Source: an uncultured Clostridium sp. | GTDB lineage: Bacteria > Bacillota > Clostridia > Clostridiales > Clostridiaceae | Assembly (NCBI RefSeq): GCF_947036855.1 | Contig: NZ_CAMQRY010000004.1 | Coordinates: forward strand, 1-47,236 | Direction: 5' to 3' | Length of the DNA stretch: 47,236 nt | Shown: positions 18,882 through 27,858 of the stretch, piece after piece | Layout of the letters: every line of letters begins with the position of its first letter | Position numbering within the stretch: position 1 is the stretch's first letter | Notes under the pieces: model-generated | What the model saw: the letters and a program-made list of their open reading frames with translations, nothing else | Database searches by the model: none | Told to the model about the DNA's origin: nothing | Translations under genes and position numbers: made by a program

Positions 18882-19331
18882 TTATTTTGAATATTTTTCT
18901 TCTATAGCAGAAATCTTACTGATTCTATTTTCATGTCTTCCACCCTCAAATTCACTTGAGAAGAAGGCATCAACTATTTCTAAAGCAAGACCTGTTCCTG
19001 TTACCCTTTGCCCTAAAGCAAGAATATTTGCATTATTATGTTGTCTTGTAGCTTTTGCACTAAAAGTATCTCCACATAAAGCAGCTCTTATTCCTGGAAC
19101 TTTATTTGCAGCTATTGATATTCCTATCCCAGTTCCACAAACTAAAACTCCAAGTTCACATTCTTTTGAAGCGACTGATTCTGCAACTTTTATTGATATA
19201 TCTGGGTAATCACAAGACTCTTCGCTATATGCACCAAAGTCCTTACACTCAAAACCTTTTGATTTTAAATGTGCCATTACTTCAGTTTTTAATAAAAATC
19301 CACCATGATCGCAACCTATTGCTATTCTCAT
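18882..19331 (-). CDS. rpiB: ribose 5-phosphate isomerase B
   Basis: It interconverts ribose-5-P and ribulose-5-P in the pentose phosphate pathway. The protein is 149 residues of the RpiB/LacAB family. It begins with the IAIGCDHGGFLLK phosphate-binding segment. The catalytic Cys65 is in VCGTGIGISIAANK, and the active-site segment RQHNNANILALG is present. AGGAGGG lies before the ATG. It is the first gene of the rpiB-upp unit. LacAB-type galactose isomerases are similar, but the context favours RpiB. Confidence 0.95.
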   Translation of the reverse strand: MRIAIGCDHGGFLLKTEVMAHLKSKGFECKDFGAYSEESCDYPDISIKVAESVASKECELGVLVCGTGIGISIAANKVPGIRAALCGDTFSAKATRQHNNANILALGQRVTGTGLALEIVDAFFSSEFEGGRHENRISKISAIEEKYSK

Positions 19332-19368
19332 GTAAAATCCCTCCTATGTTTTAAAAATATATAAAAAA

Positions 19369-19397
19369 AAGAAGAGTAAAAGCTAATTTACCTTCTT
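19369..19397 (-). terminator. terminator of the Sua5/TsaC gene
   Basis: AAGAAGAGTAAA and TTTACCTTCTT pair with one bulge around AGCTAA and are followed on the minus strand by TTTTTTTATATA. Confidence 0.75.
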
Positions 19398-19429
19398 CAA
19401 TTTTGCATAACTAAGCTATTAAGTAGCCT

Positions 19430-20491
19430 CTACACATCTATTATATCAAATCCACAGGATTTTTTTAATCTATTCATAATAGCTATGCCAAGACCTTTTT
19501 CTTCAAATGATTCGCTAAGAATTATATCCACGCCCTCATCATCAAATTTTCTTAAAGCTTCAAAAAGTGATTTAGCAATCTCTGTTAAATCTTCTCTTTT
19601 TCCAAGGCTTATTACAAAAGTATCTCCATAGAAATCTTTTGTTTCATCAGTTGCCATAACGCCAACCTTTAAATCTTCATCCTTGTAATTATGCACCATT
19701 TCTCCAATTTTTTCAAGCATTTTATCATTTTCGCCTCTAATAACTCTAACTTTAGCATTAGGTGCATAATGTTTATATTTCATTCCAGGTGCTTTAGGCT
19801 TTAAATCACCCATTGCTTTTTCTTCTAAAAGGGCTTTATCTATATAAATTTCTTCATCAACTTCTCTTAAATCTTCTAAAGTAACACCACCTGGTCTAAG
19901 AATACAAGGTGGATTAACTGTTAAATCTACTATTGTTGACTCAACTCCAACAAAGCTTCTTTCTCCACCAAGAATATAATTTGCTTTTCCCTCTAAATCT
20001 TCAACACATCTATTCATATCAGTCGGACTAGGTCTTCCTGATATATTTGCTGATGGTGCTGCTATTGGTTTTCCAGATTTTCTTATAAGCTCAAGTGCAA
20101 TTTCATCACTTGGCATTCTAAGACCAATACTATCAAGCCCTGCTGAAGTCATACTTGGAATTATATCTCTCTTCTTAAATATTAAAGTTAATGGTCCTGG
20201 CCAAAATTTTTCCATAAGCTTTTCTGCTATTTTAGGTATATCTGTTACATACTCTGATATATCTTTAGATGCCACATGAACTATCAATGGATTATCTTGA
20301 GGTCTACCTTTAGCCTTAAAAATTTTCAAAACAGCCTCTGAATCAAGTGCATTAGCTCCAAGACCATAAACTGTTTCTGTTGGAAATGCCACTATTCCAC
20401 CCTCTTTAATAATCTTTGCTGCTTCATCTAAATATTTAAAGTCTTTAACTATATCATTTATATATGCTTTTTTTGTTTCCACTTTAATCAT
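19430..20491 (-). CDS. ywlC: L-threonylcarbamoyladenylate synthase (Sua5/TsaC, YwlC)
   Basis: It makes threonylcarbamoyl-AMP from Thr, bicarbonate and ATP for the t6A37 modification of ANN-decoding tRNAs. At 353 residues it is the long Sua5 type: a YrdC domain (about 10-215) and a C-terminal Sua5 domain (about 235-350). Motifs include GGIVAFPTETVYGLGANA, KGRPQDNPLIVHVA, AAPSANISGRPSPT and CILRPGGVT. The ribosome binding site is a purine run, GGGAAGAGAAGAGAG, directly before the ATG. It follows a small membrane protein gene by 18 bases. Confidence 0.95.
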   Translation of the reverse strand: MIKVETKKAYINDIVKDFKYLDEAAKIIKEGGIVAFPTETVYGLGANALDSEAVLKIFKAKGRPQDNPLIVHVASKDISEYVTDIPKIAEKLMEKFWPGPLTLIFKKRDIIPSMTSAGLDSIGLRMPSDEIALELIRKSGKPIAAPSANISGRPSPTDMNRCVEDLEGKANYILGGERSFVGVESTIVDLTVNPPCILRPGGVTLEDLREVDEEIYIDKALLEEKAMGDLKPKAPGMKYKHYAPNAKVRVIRGENDKMLEKIGEMVHNYKDEDLKVGVMATDETKDFYGDTFVISLGKREDLTEIAKSLFEALRKFDDEGVDIILSESFEEKGLGIAIMNRLKKSCGFDIIDV

Positions 20492-20510
20492 CTCTCTTCT
20501 CTTCCCTCTA

Positions 20511-21098
20511 TTAAATTTCTTTTTGAGATCTTGAAATTTTTATATTTTCAATTGTATCTGATGTAAAAGTTGCTGTTACTGAACTTTTATAAATATCATC
20601 AAGTAAATGATATTTTTTATATCCACCATTTTTTATTACCAAATAAAAATAATTTTTATTTTCATTTAGTTTTTTTACTTTTCTATATTCTTTAGCTGCC
20701 ATAGGATATCTATTTAAAAAACTTCTTCCAACAAGTCTAAGTTGTCTGTTCCCTATCCTTGTTGTTGTAACTATTACTAAATCTATATCACCTGATTTAT
20801 TTTCTGTATGTATTAATTTTATTTTATCGCATGAAATTTTTCTATATGGGCTAAGCACCCCTTGTTTAAGTTTTAAAATACTATTATTACACGTATAATT
20901 TAAAACAGTTCTATCCTTCATTATAAATATACACGCTATTATAATTATCTCTATTGTAATTAATGCTATATCAATAATTCCACCATTAACCCCAAGACCA
21001 AATACAACAAGTGGTAATAATATAAGTATAAAAATCATAAAAACATTAAATCTTTTATAAGCTGCACTCTGTTTTTTTAACGCTTTATCTATATACAT
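20511..21098 (-). CDS. hypothetical protein with two membrane segments
   Basis: I do not recognise this 195-residue protein. It has a basic N-terminus, two adjacent hydrophobic helices (about 20-40 and 45-65) and a cytoplasmic-looking soluble part of about 125 residues with beta-rich stretches such as DLVIVTTTRIGNRQLRLVGR. The arrangement resembles small membrane-anchored PH-like proteins, but that is only a guess. The ATG at 21098 has GGGGAG seven bases upstream; the GTG five codons before it overlaps that site. It is co-transcribed with the downstream Sua5/TsaC gene. Confidence 0.75.
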   Translation of the reverse strand: MYIDKALKKQSAAYKRFNVFMIFILILLPLVVFGLGVNGGIIDIALITIEIIIIACIFIMKDRTVLNYTCNNSILKLKQGVLSPYRKISCDKIKLIHTENKSGDIDLVIVTTTRIGNRQLRLVGRSFLNRYPMAAKEYRKVKKLNENKNYFYLVIKNGGYKKYHLLDDIYKSSVTATFTSDTIENIKISRSQKEI

Positions 21099-21132
21099 TC
21101 TGTTTCTCCCCACAATATTTCATTAAAAATAA

Positions 21133-21155
21133 AGCCCTACATTTTCATGTAAGGC
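21133..21155 (-). terminator. intrinsic terminator of prfA
   Basis: AGCCCTACAT pairs with ATGTAAGGCT (one mismatch) around a three-base loop and is followed on the minus strand by TTTATTTTTAATG. Confidence 0.82.
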
Positions 21156-21163
21156 TATAAAAA

Positions 21164-22243
21164 TTAAGACTCCGTATTACCCATATTTTGCATTCTTTGA
21201 GCTTGATCTTCAGTAATTAGGGCATTAAGTATTTCATCAATATCCCCATTTAAGAATGACTCAAGTTTATAAAGTGTTAATTTTATTCTATGATCTGTAA
21301 CTCTTCCTTGTGGATAGTTATAAGTTCTTATCTTCTCACTTCTATCACCAGTTCCAACCTGACTTTTTCTATCTTCAGCTATTCCATCATGTCTTTCTCT
21401 CTCAGCTATATCATATAATCTAGCTTGTAACACCTTAAGTGCTTTTGCTTTATTTTTAAGCTGTGATTTTTCATCTTGACATGAAACAACAAGTCCTGAA
21501 GGTAAATGAGTCATTCTTACAGCTGAATCAGTTGTATTAACACACTGTCCACCATTTCCTGAAGCTCTGAAAACATCAATTTTAAGATCTTTGTCTTCAA
21601 TAACAATTTCAACATCATCAACTTCTGGAAGTACAGCTACAGTAGCTGTTGAAGTATGTATTCTTCCTGAACTCTCTGTATCTGGAACTCTTTGTACTCT
21701 GTGAACTCCACTCTCATACTTAAGTTTTGAGTAAGCACCTTCACCTTTAATCATAAATACAACTTCTTTACATCCACCGATGTCATTTTCATTGATACTC
21801 ATTATTTCAGGGCTCCATCTATGTTTTTCTGCATATTTTGTATACATTCTAAATAAGTTTGATGCAAATAGTGCAGCTTCATCTCCACCAGCACCAGCTC
21901 TTATCTCAACGAATACGTTCTTGTCATCATTAGGGTCCTTTGGAAGAAGTAATACTTGTATATCACTCTCTAAAGTTTCCTGTTTTTCTGCTAATTCTTT
22001 TATTTCAGCATGAACCATCTCTCTCATTTCTTGATCTGTTTCTTCTGCTAAAATTTCTTTACTACCTTCTAACTCTTCTAAAGTATCTCTATACTCTCTA
22101 TACTTATTCACTATTATCTCTAAGTCTGAATGTTCCTTACATAACTTTCTCCACTCACTCTGGTTAGACATGATTGAAGGATCACTTATTTTAATTGATA
22201 ACTCATCATACTTAGTCTCGATAAAACTTAATCTTTCTAGCAT
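21164..22243 (-). CDS. prfA: peptide chain release factor 1
   Basis: RF1 reads UAA and UAG stop codons and triggers peptide release. It is 359 residues and full length. The stop-recognition PxT motif is PDT (187-189) within [17 protein letters not shown]. The catalytic GGQ is at 231-233 in [18 protein letters not shown], whose Gln is the substrate of PrmC. CGGAGTGA lies before the ATG. It follows prmC by 71 bases on the same strand. Confidence 0.98.
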   Translation of the reverse strand: MLERLSFIETKYDELSIKISDPSIMSNQSEWRKLCKEHSDLEIIVNKYREYRDTLEELEGSKEILAEETDQEMREMVHAEIKELAEKQETLESDIQVLLLPKDPNDDKNVFVEIRAGAGGDEAALFASNLFRMYTKYAEKHRWSPEIMSINENDIGGCKEVVFMIKGEGAYSKLKYESGVHRVQRVPDTESSGRIHTSTATVAVLPEVDDVEIVIEDKDLKIDVFRASGNGGQCVNTTDSAVRMTHLPSGLVVSCQDEKSQLKNKAKALKVLQARLYDIAERERHDGIAEDRKSQVGTGDRSEKIRTYNYPQGRVTDHRIKLTLYKLESFLNGDIDEILNALITEDQAQRMQNMGNTES

Positions 22244-22314
22244 TTTATATCACTCCGTACTGTAGATTTTCATATTTTTTTATTATAACATAAATTTCTT
22301 ATATTATTCAATTA

Positions 22315-23172
22315 TTATTCAATAATTAAATTACCAATAACAACTCTATCTAGACTTGCTAAATCCTTTATTATCACTATATTTCCAAAACCATTATTTT
22401 TCATAATAATTTTTACATCCTCACCTTGGTCATGCCCTATTTCAAAAGCTAATATTTTTTTACCTTTTAGTAAACTAACGCTCTCTTTTGTAATTTCCCT
22501 ATAAAATATAAGACCATCTTCACCACCTGCTAGTGCTAAATGAGGCTCATAATTTTTAACATCTTCCATAAGAGTTTCTATAACATCCTCCCTAATATAA
22601 GGTGGATTGGAAACTATTATATCATACCCTTTATTAGATACATTAGCAAATAAATCACTTTGTATAAATTTTGTTCTATCTGAAAGTTCTAAGTTTTTTA
22701 TATTAAGTTCTGTAACTTTTTTAGGTACATTATCAATATCAAGCAAATCAACTTTTACTTTTGATCTATAATTTGCTATTGAAAGACCTATTGCTCCACT
22801 ACCACAACATAAATCACATATATCAAGTTCTTCATATTTTTCAATATTTTTAAGAACTTCTTCTACTAAAATTTCTGTATCTGGTCTTGGTATCAACACA
22901 CCATCCTCAACAATAAAATCAATTCCCATAAACTCAGCCGTTCCAAGAATATAATTCATTGGGTATTTAGTTTTTCTTTTTTCAACTAATACATTAAACT
23001 CATTTTCTTTATCAAGCTCAATTGTTTCCCGTGCATTCATCATAAGCCAAAGCTTATTTTCTTTTAACACATGACACATTAAAAGTTGTGCATCTAATAT
23101 ATAACTTTCAATTTTTGCTTCCTTAAATACTTGATTTGCATTATTTAATAATTCTCTTATTGTTTTTTTCAC
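22315..23172 (-). CDS. prmC: release factor glutamine methyltransferase
   Basis: PrmC methylates the Gln of the GGQ motif in release factors using SAM. It is 285 residues, with an N-terminal helical domain and a Rossmann methyltransferase domain. The SAM motif is ICDLCCGSGAIGLSIA and the catalytic NPPY is at 189-192. The start is a GTG six bases after AGAGGAG; the ATG overlapping it is in another frame and meets TGA at once. It is directly upstream of prfA, its substrate gene. Confidence 0.96.
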   Translation of the reverse strand: MKKTIRELLNNANQVFKEAKIESYILDAQLLMCHVLKENKLWLMMNARETIELDKENEFNVLVEKRKTKYPMNYILGTAEFMGIDFIVEDGVLIPRPDTEILVEEVLKNIEKYEELDICDLCCGSGAIGLSIANYRSKVKVDLLDIDNVPKKVTELNIKNLELSDRTKFIQSDLFANVSNKGYDIIVSNPPYIREDVIETLMEDVKNYEPHLALAGGEDGLIFYREITKESVSLLKGKKILAFEIGHDQGEDVKIIMKNNGFGNIVIIKDLASLDRVVIGNLIIE

Positions 23173-23365
23173 ATCTAACTCCTCTGCTTCTTTTGTTTCT
23201 TTAAGTGCAAGTGTACTTATTTATTATTAATAATATAATTACCTAACTTTCAATTCTAGTTATATATGTTAATATTTCATATAAATATACTTCTAATACT
23301 AAAAATTATTAAAATAAAAAATAATCCTTACCATAATATACGCTTATATTTTATAAGTAACTTAA

Positions 23366-23947
23366 TTAATTTTTCTTAAATTTAAAATAACATTCTCCAC
23401 ATAAAGATTGATACTCAACATCTCCAATTAAATCTATCGCAACTTGCTCACCTTCAAAAATATATCTTCCATTTATCTTTCTAGCATTTAATATTGCTTT
23501 ATTTCCACAATTACATATAGTTTTCATTTCTTCTATACTATGTGCTATAAGAAGTAATCTTTTACTTCCTTCAAATCCATTCATTAGAAAATCTGTTCTA
23601 AGTCCATAACAAATTACAGGCACACTATTTTCAACGGCAATTTGAAATAACTCATTTATATGATGCTCCTTTAAAAATTGAACCTCATCAACAATTATAC
23701 AACTCGGTTTATTTTCTCCCATATAATCTGATAATAGTTCTAAAATATTATCATTATCACCTATAAGCATATCTACTTTTCTATCCACTCCAAGTCTTGA
23801 AACAACCTTATCCCCACCTTTTTCATCAACAGACGGCTTTAATAAAAGAACACTCATTCCTCTTTCTTCATAATTATGTGCAACCTGCATAAGGTGTGTT
23901 GATTTCCCTGAATTCATAGCTCCATATCTAAAATATAATTTACTCAT
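23366..23947 (-). CDS. tdk: thymidine kinase
   Basis: It phosphorylates thymidine to dTMP for nucleotide salvage. The protein is 193 residues, the TK1-like type. The P-loop GAMNSGKST is at 9-17, and the Mg-binding IIVDEVQFL follows. Zinc ligands appear as CNC near residue 145 and CGEC near the C-terminus. GGGAGAG lies before the ATG. Position between rpmE and prmC/prfA is conserved in Firmicutes. Confidence 0.97.
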   Translation of the reverse strand: MSKLYFRYGAMNSGKSTHLMQVAHNYEERGMSVLLLKPSVDEKGGDKVVSRLGVDRKVDMLIGDNDNILELLSDYMGENKPSCIIVDEVQFLKEHHINELFQIAVENSVPVICYGLRTDFLMNGFEGSKRLLLIAHSIEEMKTICNCGNKAILNARKINGRYIFEGEQVAIDLIGDVEYQSLCGECYFKFKKN

Positions 23948-24021
23948 TATGTAACTCTCCCTCTTTTAAAAATAAATATCTTTTTTTAAATTATACCCTA
24001 AATCTAAGCTCTTTTAAACTA

Positions 24022-24050
24022 TTGACGATTTTCCTCTCTCATGCTATACT
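24022..24050 (+). promoter_or_regulatory. sigma-A promoter of rpmE
   Basis: TTGACG (24022-24027) and TATACT (24045-24050) are 17 bases apart. A TGC just before the -10 makes it an extended -10 promoter. The start of transcription is expected near 24057. Confidence 0.85.
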
Positions 24051-24059
24051 TTACAGTAG

Positions 24060-24078
24060 TTGTGTCTCTACGACACAA
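24060..24078 (+). promoter_or_regulatory. 5' leader hairpin of rpmE
   Basis: TTGTGTC and GACACAA form a perfect 7-bp stem around TCTAC at the very start of the predicted rpmE mRNA, about 30 bases before the start codon. Leaders that bind L31 are known in several bacterial groups. Whether this one does is unproven; it may only stabilise the 5' end. Confidence 0.5.
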
Positions 24079-24107
24079 TTTAAATTGAAATTAAAGAGGT
24101 GAAAATC

Positions 24108-24314
24108 ATGAAAGAAGGCATACATCCAGTATACCACGCTAACGCGGTGGTTAAGTGCGCATGTGGAAACACATTCGAAACAGGATCAGTTAAAGAAGAA
24201 TTAAAAGTTGATATATGTGCTAAATGTCACCCATTCTACACAGGTAAACAAAAACTTGTTGATATCGGTGGAAGAGTTGATAAATTCAACAAAAGATTTA
24301 ACCTTAACAAATAA
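24108..24314 (+). CDS. rpmE: 50S ribosomal protein L31, zinc-binding type
   Basis: This is a 68-residue large-subunit protein at the subunit interface. It begins [19 protein letters not shown] and continues [15 protein letters not shown]. The four Cys (17, 19, 37, 40) mark the zinc-containing form rather than the zinc-free YtiA type. The ATG at 24108 is used because GAGGTGAAAATC precedes it; the GTG three codons upstream lies in that site. It has a strong promoter and its own terminator. Confidence 0.98.
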   Translation: MKEGIHPVYHANAVVKCACGNTFETGSVKEELKVDICAKCHPFYTGKQKLVDIGGRVDKFNKRFNLNK

Positions 24315-24320
24315 TATTTT

Positions 24321-24353
24321 AAAATGGGAAAGACTTAGTCTTTCCCATTTTTT
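24321..24353 (+). terminator. intrinsic terminator of rpmE
   Basis: AAAATGGGAAAGACT and its complement AGTCTTTCCCATTTT form a stem with a minimal loop, followed by T on the plus strand. Confidence 0.9.
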
Positions 24354-24443
24354 CTTAATAGCATCTATAATTTCTTTTAAGTAACGACCTTATATGTTAT
24401 TATATTAATTAAATTTTAAATGAATGAAAGAGTGAATAATTTT

Positions 24444-25541
24444 ATGCGAAAAATTTTAATTTTAACTACTGCTACTGGTGAAGGCCATAATCAAGCAGCT
24501 AAATCTTTAAAAGAAATTCTTAAAACTGAATATGATGAAGTTGATATATTCGATTTTTTAGAAAAAAGTAAAACTGTAAATGACTTTGTAGTTGGTGGGT
24601 ATGAATTATCAGCTAAAATCTTTCCTTACATATATGGATTTTGCTATGCTATTAGCGATTTCAAACCAGTTAATAGTGTTCTAGAATTTTTTCTTCGTGA
24701 ACCTATAAAAAAGACTGTTGATTATATAAATAAGTTTAATCCTGATGTTATTGCCTGTACTCACCCACTTGCGGTTTGTATTTTAGGGGCTTTATCTAGG
24801 AAAGGAATTATCAATATTCCTACAGTTTCTATAATTACTGATTTTAAACCTCACTATACCTATTATAGCGATCAAATTAATGCTTATATAACTGGTAGTG
24901 AGTATACTAAACAAGAACTTACTCGCTTTGGTGTTTTAAGTGAAAATGTTTTTCCAATAGGTATACCTGTCGGTCAAGCCTTTTATGCTAGATATGAAAC
25001 TCCTAAAACTAATCCTAGACCATTTAATATATTAGTTATGGGTGGTAGTATGGGTCTTTCTGGAATTTCAAAAGTTTTAAAACACTTAGTGACTAATACT
25101 AATGATATAAAAATAACATTAATTTGTGGTAAAAATATAGAGCTTAAAAATTCGCTTGAATCTAAATATCCAAATAATCCGAACTTAAAAATCTTTGGGT
25201 TTACAACAGAAGTATCAACTATTATGGATTCAATGGATCTTATCATAACTAAACCTGGTGGGCTAACAACAACAGAATCTATACATAAAGCGCTACCAAT
25301 GATAATCCCATTTGTAATTCCAGGACAGGAAACAGATAATTCTAAACTTTTAGTTAGAGAACAGGCTGCTATCAGAGTTAAAAATCTAACTACACTAAAT
25401 AGTATAATAAATGATTTAATTTTAAATCCTGAAAAATTACAATCACTAAAACTTAATATGAAACGTCTATCAGAAAATTATTCAATAGACCAAACTATTC
25501 AGCTTTTTAATGATTTAAGCAATAAAAAACCCCAAAGTTAA
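24444..25541 (+). CDS. glycosyltransferase, MGDG synthase / UgtP type (GT28)
   Basis: The 365-residue protein has the two-domain layout of diacylglycerol glucosyl/galactosyltransferases related to MurG. The N-terminal part contains TTATGEGHNQAAKSLKE, which binds the lipid acceptor. The C-terminal GT28 domain has VMGGSMGLSG and KPGGLTTTESIHKALPMI for the nucleotide sugar. It probably adds a hexose to diacylglycerol at the inner membrane face for glycolipids or lipoteichoic acid anchors; the exact sugar cannot be read from sequence. The ATG at 24444 (after AAAGAGTGA) is preferred to one eight codons earlier without a site. It converges on rho through a shared terminator. Confidence 0.85.
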   Translation: MRKILILTTATGEGHNQAAKSLKEILKTEYDEVDIFDFLEKSKTVNDFVVGGYELSAKIFPYIYGFCYAISDFKPVNSVLEFFLREPIKKTVDYINKFNPDVIACTHPLAVCILGALSRKGIINIPTVSIITDFKPHYTYYSDQINAYITGSEYTKQELTRFGVLSENVFPIGIPVGQAFYARYETPKTNPRPFNILVMGGSMGLSGISKVLKHLVTNTNDIKITLICGKNIELKNSLESKYPNNPNLKIFGFTTEVSTIMDSMDLIITKPGGLTTTESIHKALPMIIPFVIPGQETDNSKLLVREQAAIRVKNLTTLNSIINDLILNPEKLQSLKLNMKRLSENYSIDQTIQLFNDLSNKKPQS

Positions 25542-25567
25542 ATTCTAATTTAACTTTGAGGTTTTTT
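25524..25567. terminator. bidirectional terminator between the glycosyltransferase and rho
   Basis: CCCCAAAGTTAAATT and AATTTAACTTTGAGG form a long stem with one mismatch, flanked by A- and T-runs suited to termination in both directions. It starts within the last codons of the plus-strand gene. Confidence 0.87.
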
Positions 25568-27181
25568 TTATTTTTGCTTATTCATCAGAGCTCTATACAT
25601 TTCAATAAATTCTTTATTATTTTTTGTTTTATATAATAAATTAATTAATCTTTCTGTTGTACTCTCTGCTTGTTCTTCTCTATACATAGTTTTTCTTATT
25701 GCATCAGCAACTACTCTCTCATCTGAATCAAGTAATAAATTATCTTTTCTTGTTCCCGATTTATAAATATCAATTGCTGGGAATATTCTTCTCTCTTGAA
25801 GTTTTCTATCAAGATGAACTTCCATATTACCAGTTCCCTTAAATTCCTCAAATATCATATCATCCATTCTACTTCCTGTATCAACTAAAGCTGTTGCAAG
25901 AATTGTAAGACTTCCACCTTCTTCTATGTTTCTAGCTGCTCCAAAGAATTTTTTAGGCATTACTAAAGCACCTGGGTCAAGCCCTCCTGATAAAGTTCTA
26001 CCACTTGGTGTTACTGTTAAGTTATAAGCTCTTGAAAGTCTGGTAAGTGAATCCATAAGAATTATAACATCTTTCCCATGTTCAACAAGTCTTTTTGCTC
26101 TCTCTAAAACAATTCTTGAAACTTTTGCATGGTTTTGTGGTTCTTCATCAAATGTTGAATAAATAACTTCTCCTCTTATACTTCTTTTCATATCAGTTAC
26201 CTCTTCAGGTCTTTCATCAACTAAAAGCATTATAAGTGTTATATCTGGATAATTTTTCATTAAATTTTGTGCAACTCTTTTAAGCATTGTAGTTTTACCA
26301 GCTTTAGGAGGTGCAACTATCATCCCTCTTTGTCCCTTACCGATTGGGCAAACTATATCCATAAGTCTTGAACTTACATCTCCACTAAAATCAGTTTCAA
26401 GTCTTAATCTTTCATTTGGATATATAGGTGTAAGTTTTTCAAAACTTTTTCTATTTATAGCAACTTCTGGCATATCACCATTTATTTTTTCAACATATAA
26501 AAGTGCTCTAAACTTCTCTCCATCTTTTGCTTCTCTAACCTTCCCTATAACTTCATCACCAGTTCTAAGATTAAATCTTCTTATTTGAGATGGTGAAACA
26601 TATATATCATCATCACCTGTTAAATAATTTTGACCTCTTAAAAAACCAAAACTATTACTCTCTAGTATTTCAAGTATTCCTCTTGAATTCTCTGATGTAC
26701 TAACAAGTGTTTTAAATTCTTCTTTCTTTTCATTTATATCGATACTTTCATCAATACTTTTTTCTGGACTACTAACCCTATTATCATAATTTCTATCTCT
26801 ATATGGATTATTAATCACTTTATTCTCTGTATTATTAAGTTCAATATCTTGATTATTTTCTGATACATTAATTTTTTTAACTCTATTATCGTAATTTCTA
26901 TCTTGATATGGATTATGATACACTTTAGCTTTAACTTCTGATTCTATGCCTTTTACTGGTTCTGTAACTTTTACTGATATTTTTTCTCTTAGAACAATAC
27001 CATCTTTTTCAATTGTATTTTGTTCTAATGAATTTTCTTGTGCATTTATTAAATCAGCAGGTTTAACTTCTTTTATAGCCTCTATTAACTCACTTTTTTT
27101 CTTTTTAGATATGTTTTTAATGCTTAACTCTTTAGCGATTACTTTTAACTCAACAAGAGTCATTTTCTCATAATTACTCAC
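25568..27181 (-). CDS. rho: transcription termination factor Rho
   Basis: Rho is the hexameric RNA helicase that ends untranslated transcripts. At 537 residues it is longer than the roughly 420 of E. coli because of an insertion. Layout: Rho_N helical domain (about 7-45), low-complexity insertion (about 50-160), RNA-binding cold-shock-like domain (about 165-235, with [24 protein letters not shown]), and RecA-type ATPase with P-loop APPKAGKTT (290-298). The insertion is Asn-rich and contains two near-identical motifs, [13 protein letters not shown] (89-101) and [13 protein letters not shown] (124-136). The start is GTG 10 bases after AGGAGG; an ATG six codons later is possible. Confidence 0.97.
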   Translation of the reverse strand: MSNYEKMTLVELKVIAKELSIKNISKKKKSELIEAIKEVKPADLINAQENSLEQNTIEKDGIVLREKISVKVTEPVKGIESEVKAKVYHNPYQDRNYDNRVKKINVSENNQDIELNNTENKVINNPYRDRNYDNRVSSPEKSIDESIDINEKKEEFKTLVSTSENSRGILEILESNSFGFLRGQNYLTGDDDIYVSPSQIRRFNLRTGDEVIGKVREAKDGEKFRALLYVEKINGDMPEVAINRKSFEKLTPIYPNERLRLETDFSGDVSSRLMDIVCPIGKGQRGMIVAPPKAGKTTMLKRVAQNLMKNYPDITLIMLLVDERPEEVTDMKRSIRGEVIYSTFDEEPQNHAKVSRIVLERAKRLVEHGKDVIILMDSLTRLSRAYNLTVTPSGRTLSGGLDPGALVMPKKFFGAARNIEEGGSLTILATALVDTGSRMDDMIFEEFKGTGNMEVHLDRKLQERRIFPAIDIYKSGTRKDNLLLDSDERVVADAIRKTMYREEQAESTTERLINLLYKTKNNKEFIEMYRALMNKQK

Positions 27182-27360
27182 TAAATAAGCACCTCCTATT
27201 TTTTTATTTTTGGGAAATATAATCAGGATTTTATTATATAAACTTCAATCTATATAAATATTTAAGATATGATTCACTCTGAAATTTGAAGAAGAATTAT
27301 ATGTATAACTATAATTTTTTCTAAATATTACTCTAATTATAATACTTATTATCTGTATTA

Positions 27361-27387
27361 AACAAGATATTTATTAAATATCTTGTT
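27361..27387. repeat. perfect 13-bp inverted repeat upstream of rho
   Basis: AACAAGATATTTA and TAAATATCTTGTT flank a single T. No T-run follows on either strand, so it is not an obvious terminator. It lies between the end of the DUF1934 gene and the region that should hold the rho promoter; it may be an operator or a second-line terminator. Confidence 0.45.
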
Positions 27388-27390
27388 ATA

Positions 27391-27427
27391 AAAAAATTAA
27401 GTTATATAACATCCATTGTTATATAAC
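27391..27427 (-). terminator. terminator of the DUF1934 gene
   Basis: Two copies of the self-complementary GTTATATAAC (27401-27410 and 27418-27427) pair into a hairpin, followed on the minus strand by TTAATTTTTTT. It overlaps the stop codon of the gene. Confidence 0.75.
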
Positions 27428-27835
27428 TTTAATATCAAGCTTAAGACTTGTACTTATAGAATCTTGTCCTGAAACCACTAAATCGTACTCAATTTTCACT
27501 TTCCCACCATTTTCAGTAATCTCTATAGCTAAGTCATTTGTATTTGTTGTCATTTCTAATACACCATATGGAGTATTATACAAACATACATTACTTCCAC
27601 TTTTCTCAAATGTCATTACTGTTTCTGTACTACCAGTTCTTTCTAATATAACTTTTTCATCAGCAATAATAATGCTAGTCATTGTTCCTTGCATTCCTGA
27701 AATTTCACTTTCTTCATATGTAGCTTTAAATCCATTTTCTAAAATCTCAAAAGTTCCTGGAGTTATAACTTCTACAACCTGATCTTTATCATTCATTTGC
27801 ATACTTGATATTGAAATATTCGCTTTTTTAATCAT
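27419..27835 (-). CDS. DUF1934 (YwiB-like) beta-barrel protein
   Basis: The 138-residue protein is predominantly beta-strand with no signal peptide. Its length, the early acidic ...DKDQVVEVITPGTFEI region and the ending of alternating strands fit the DUF1934/YwiB family, small cytoplasmic barrels with a calycin-like fold and unknown role. It follows spoIIR by 23 bases and is probably co-transcribed with it, so it may be made during early sporulation. Confidence 0.75.
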   Translation of the reverse strand: MIKKANISISSMQMNDKDQVVEVITPGTFEILENGFKATYEESEISGMQGTMTSIIIADEKVILERTGSTETVMTFEKSGSNVCLYNTPYGVLEMTTNTNDLAIEITENGGKVKIEYDLVVSGQDSISTSLKLDIKVI

Positions 27836-27858
27836 TTATATCACCTCTTATTAATTTG

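Noticed and set aside
26774-26917. Rho insertion as a mobile element or recent transfer
   Set aside because: Base use matches the rest of the gene, the frame is kept and such insertions are common in clostridial Rho.
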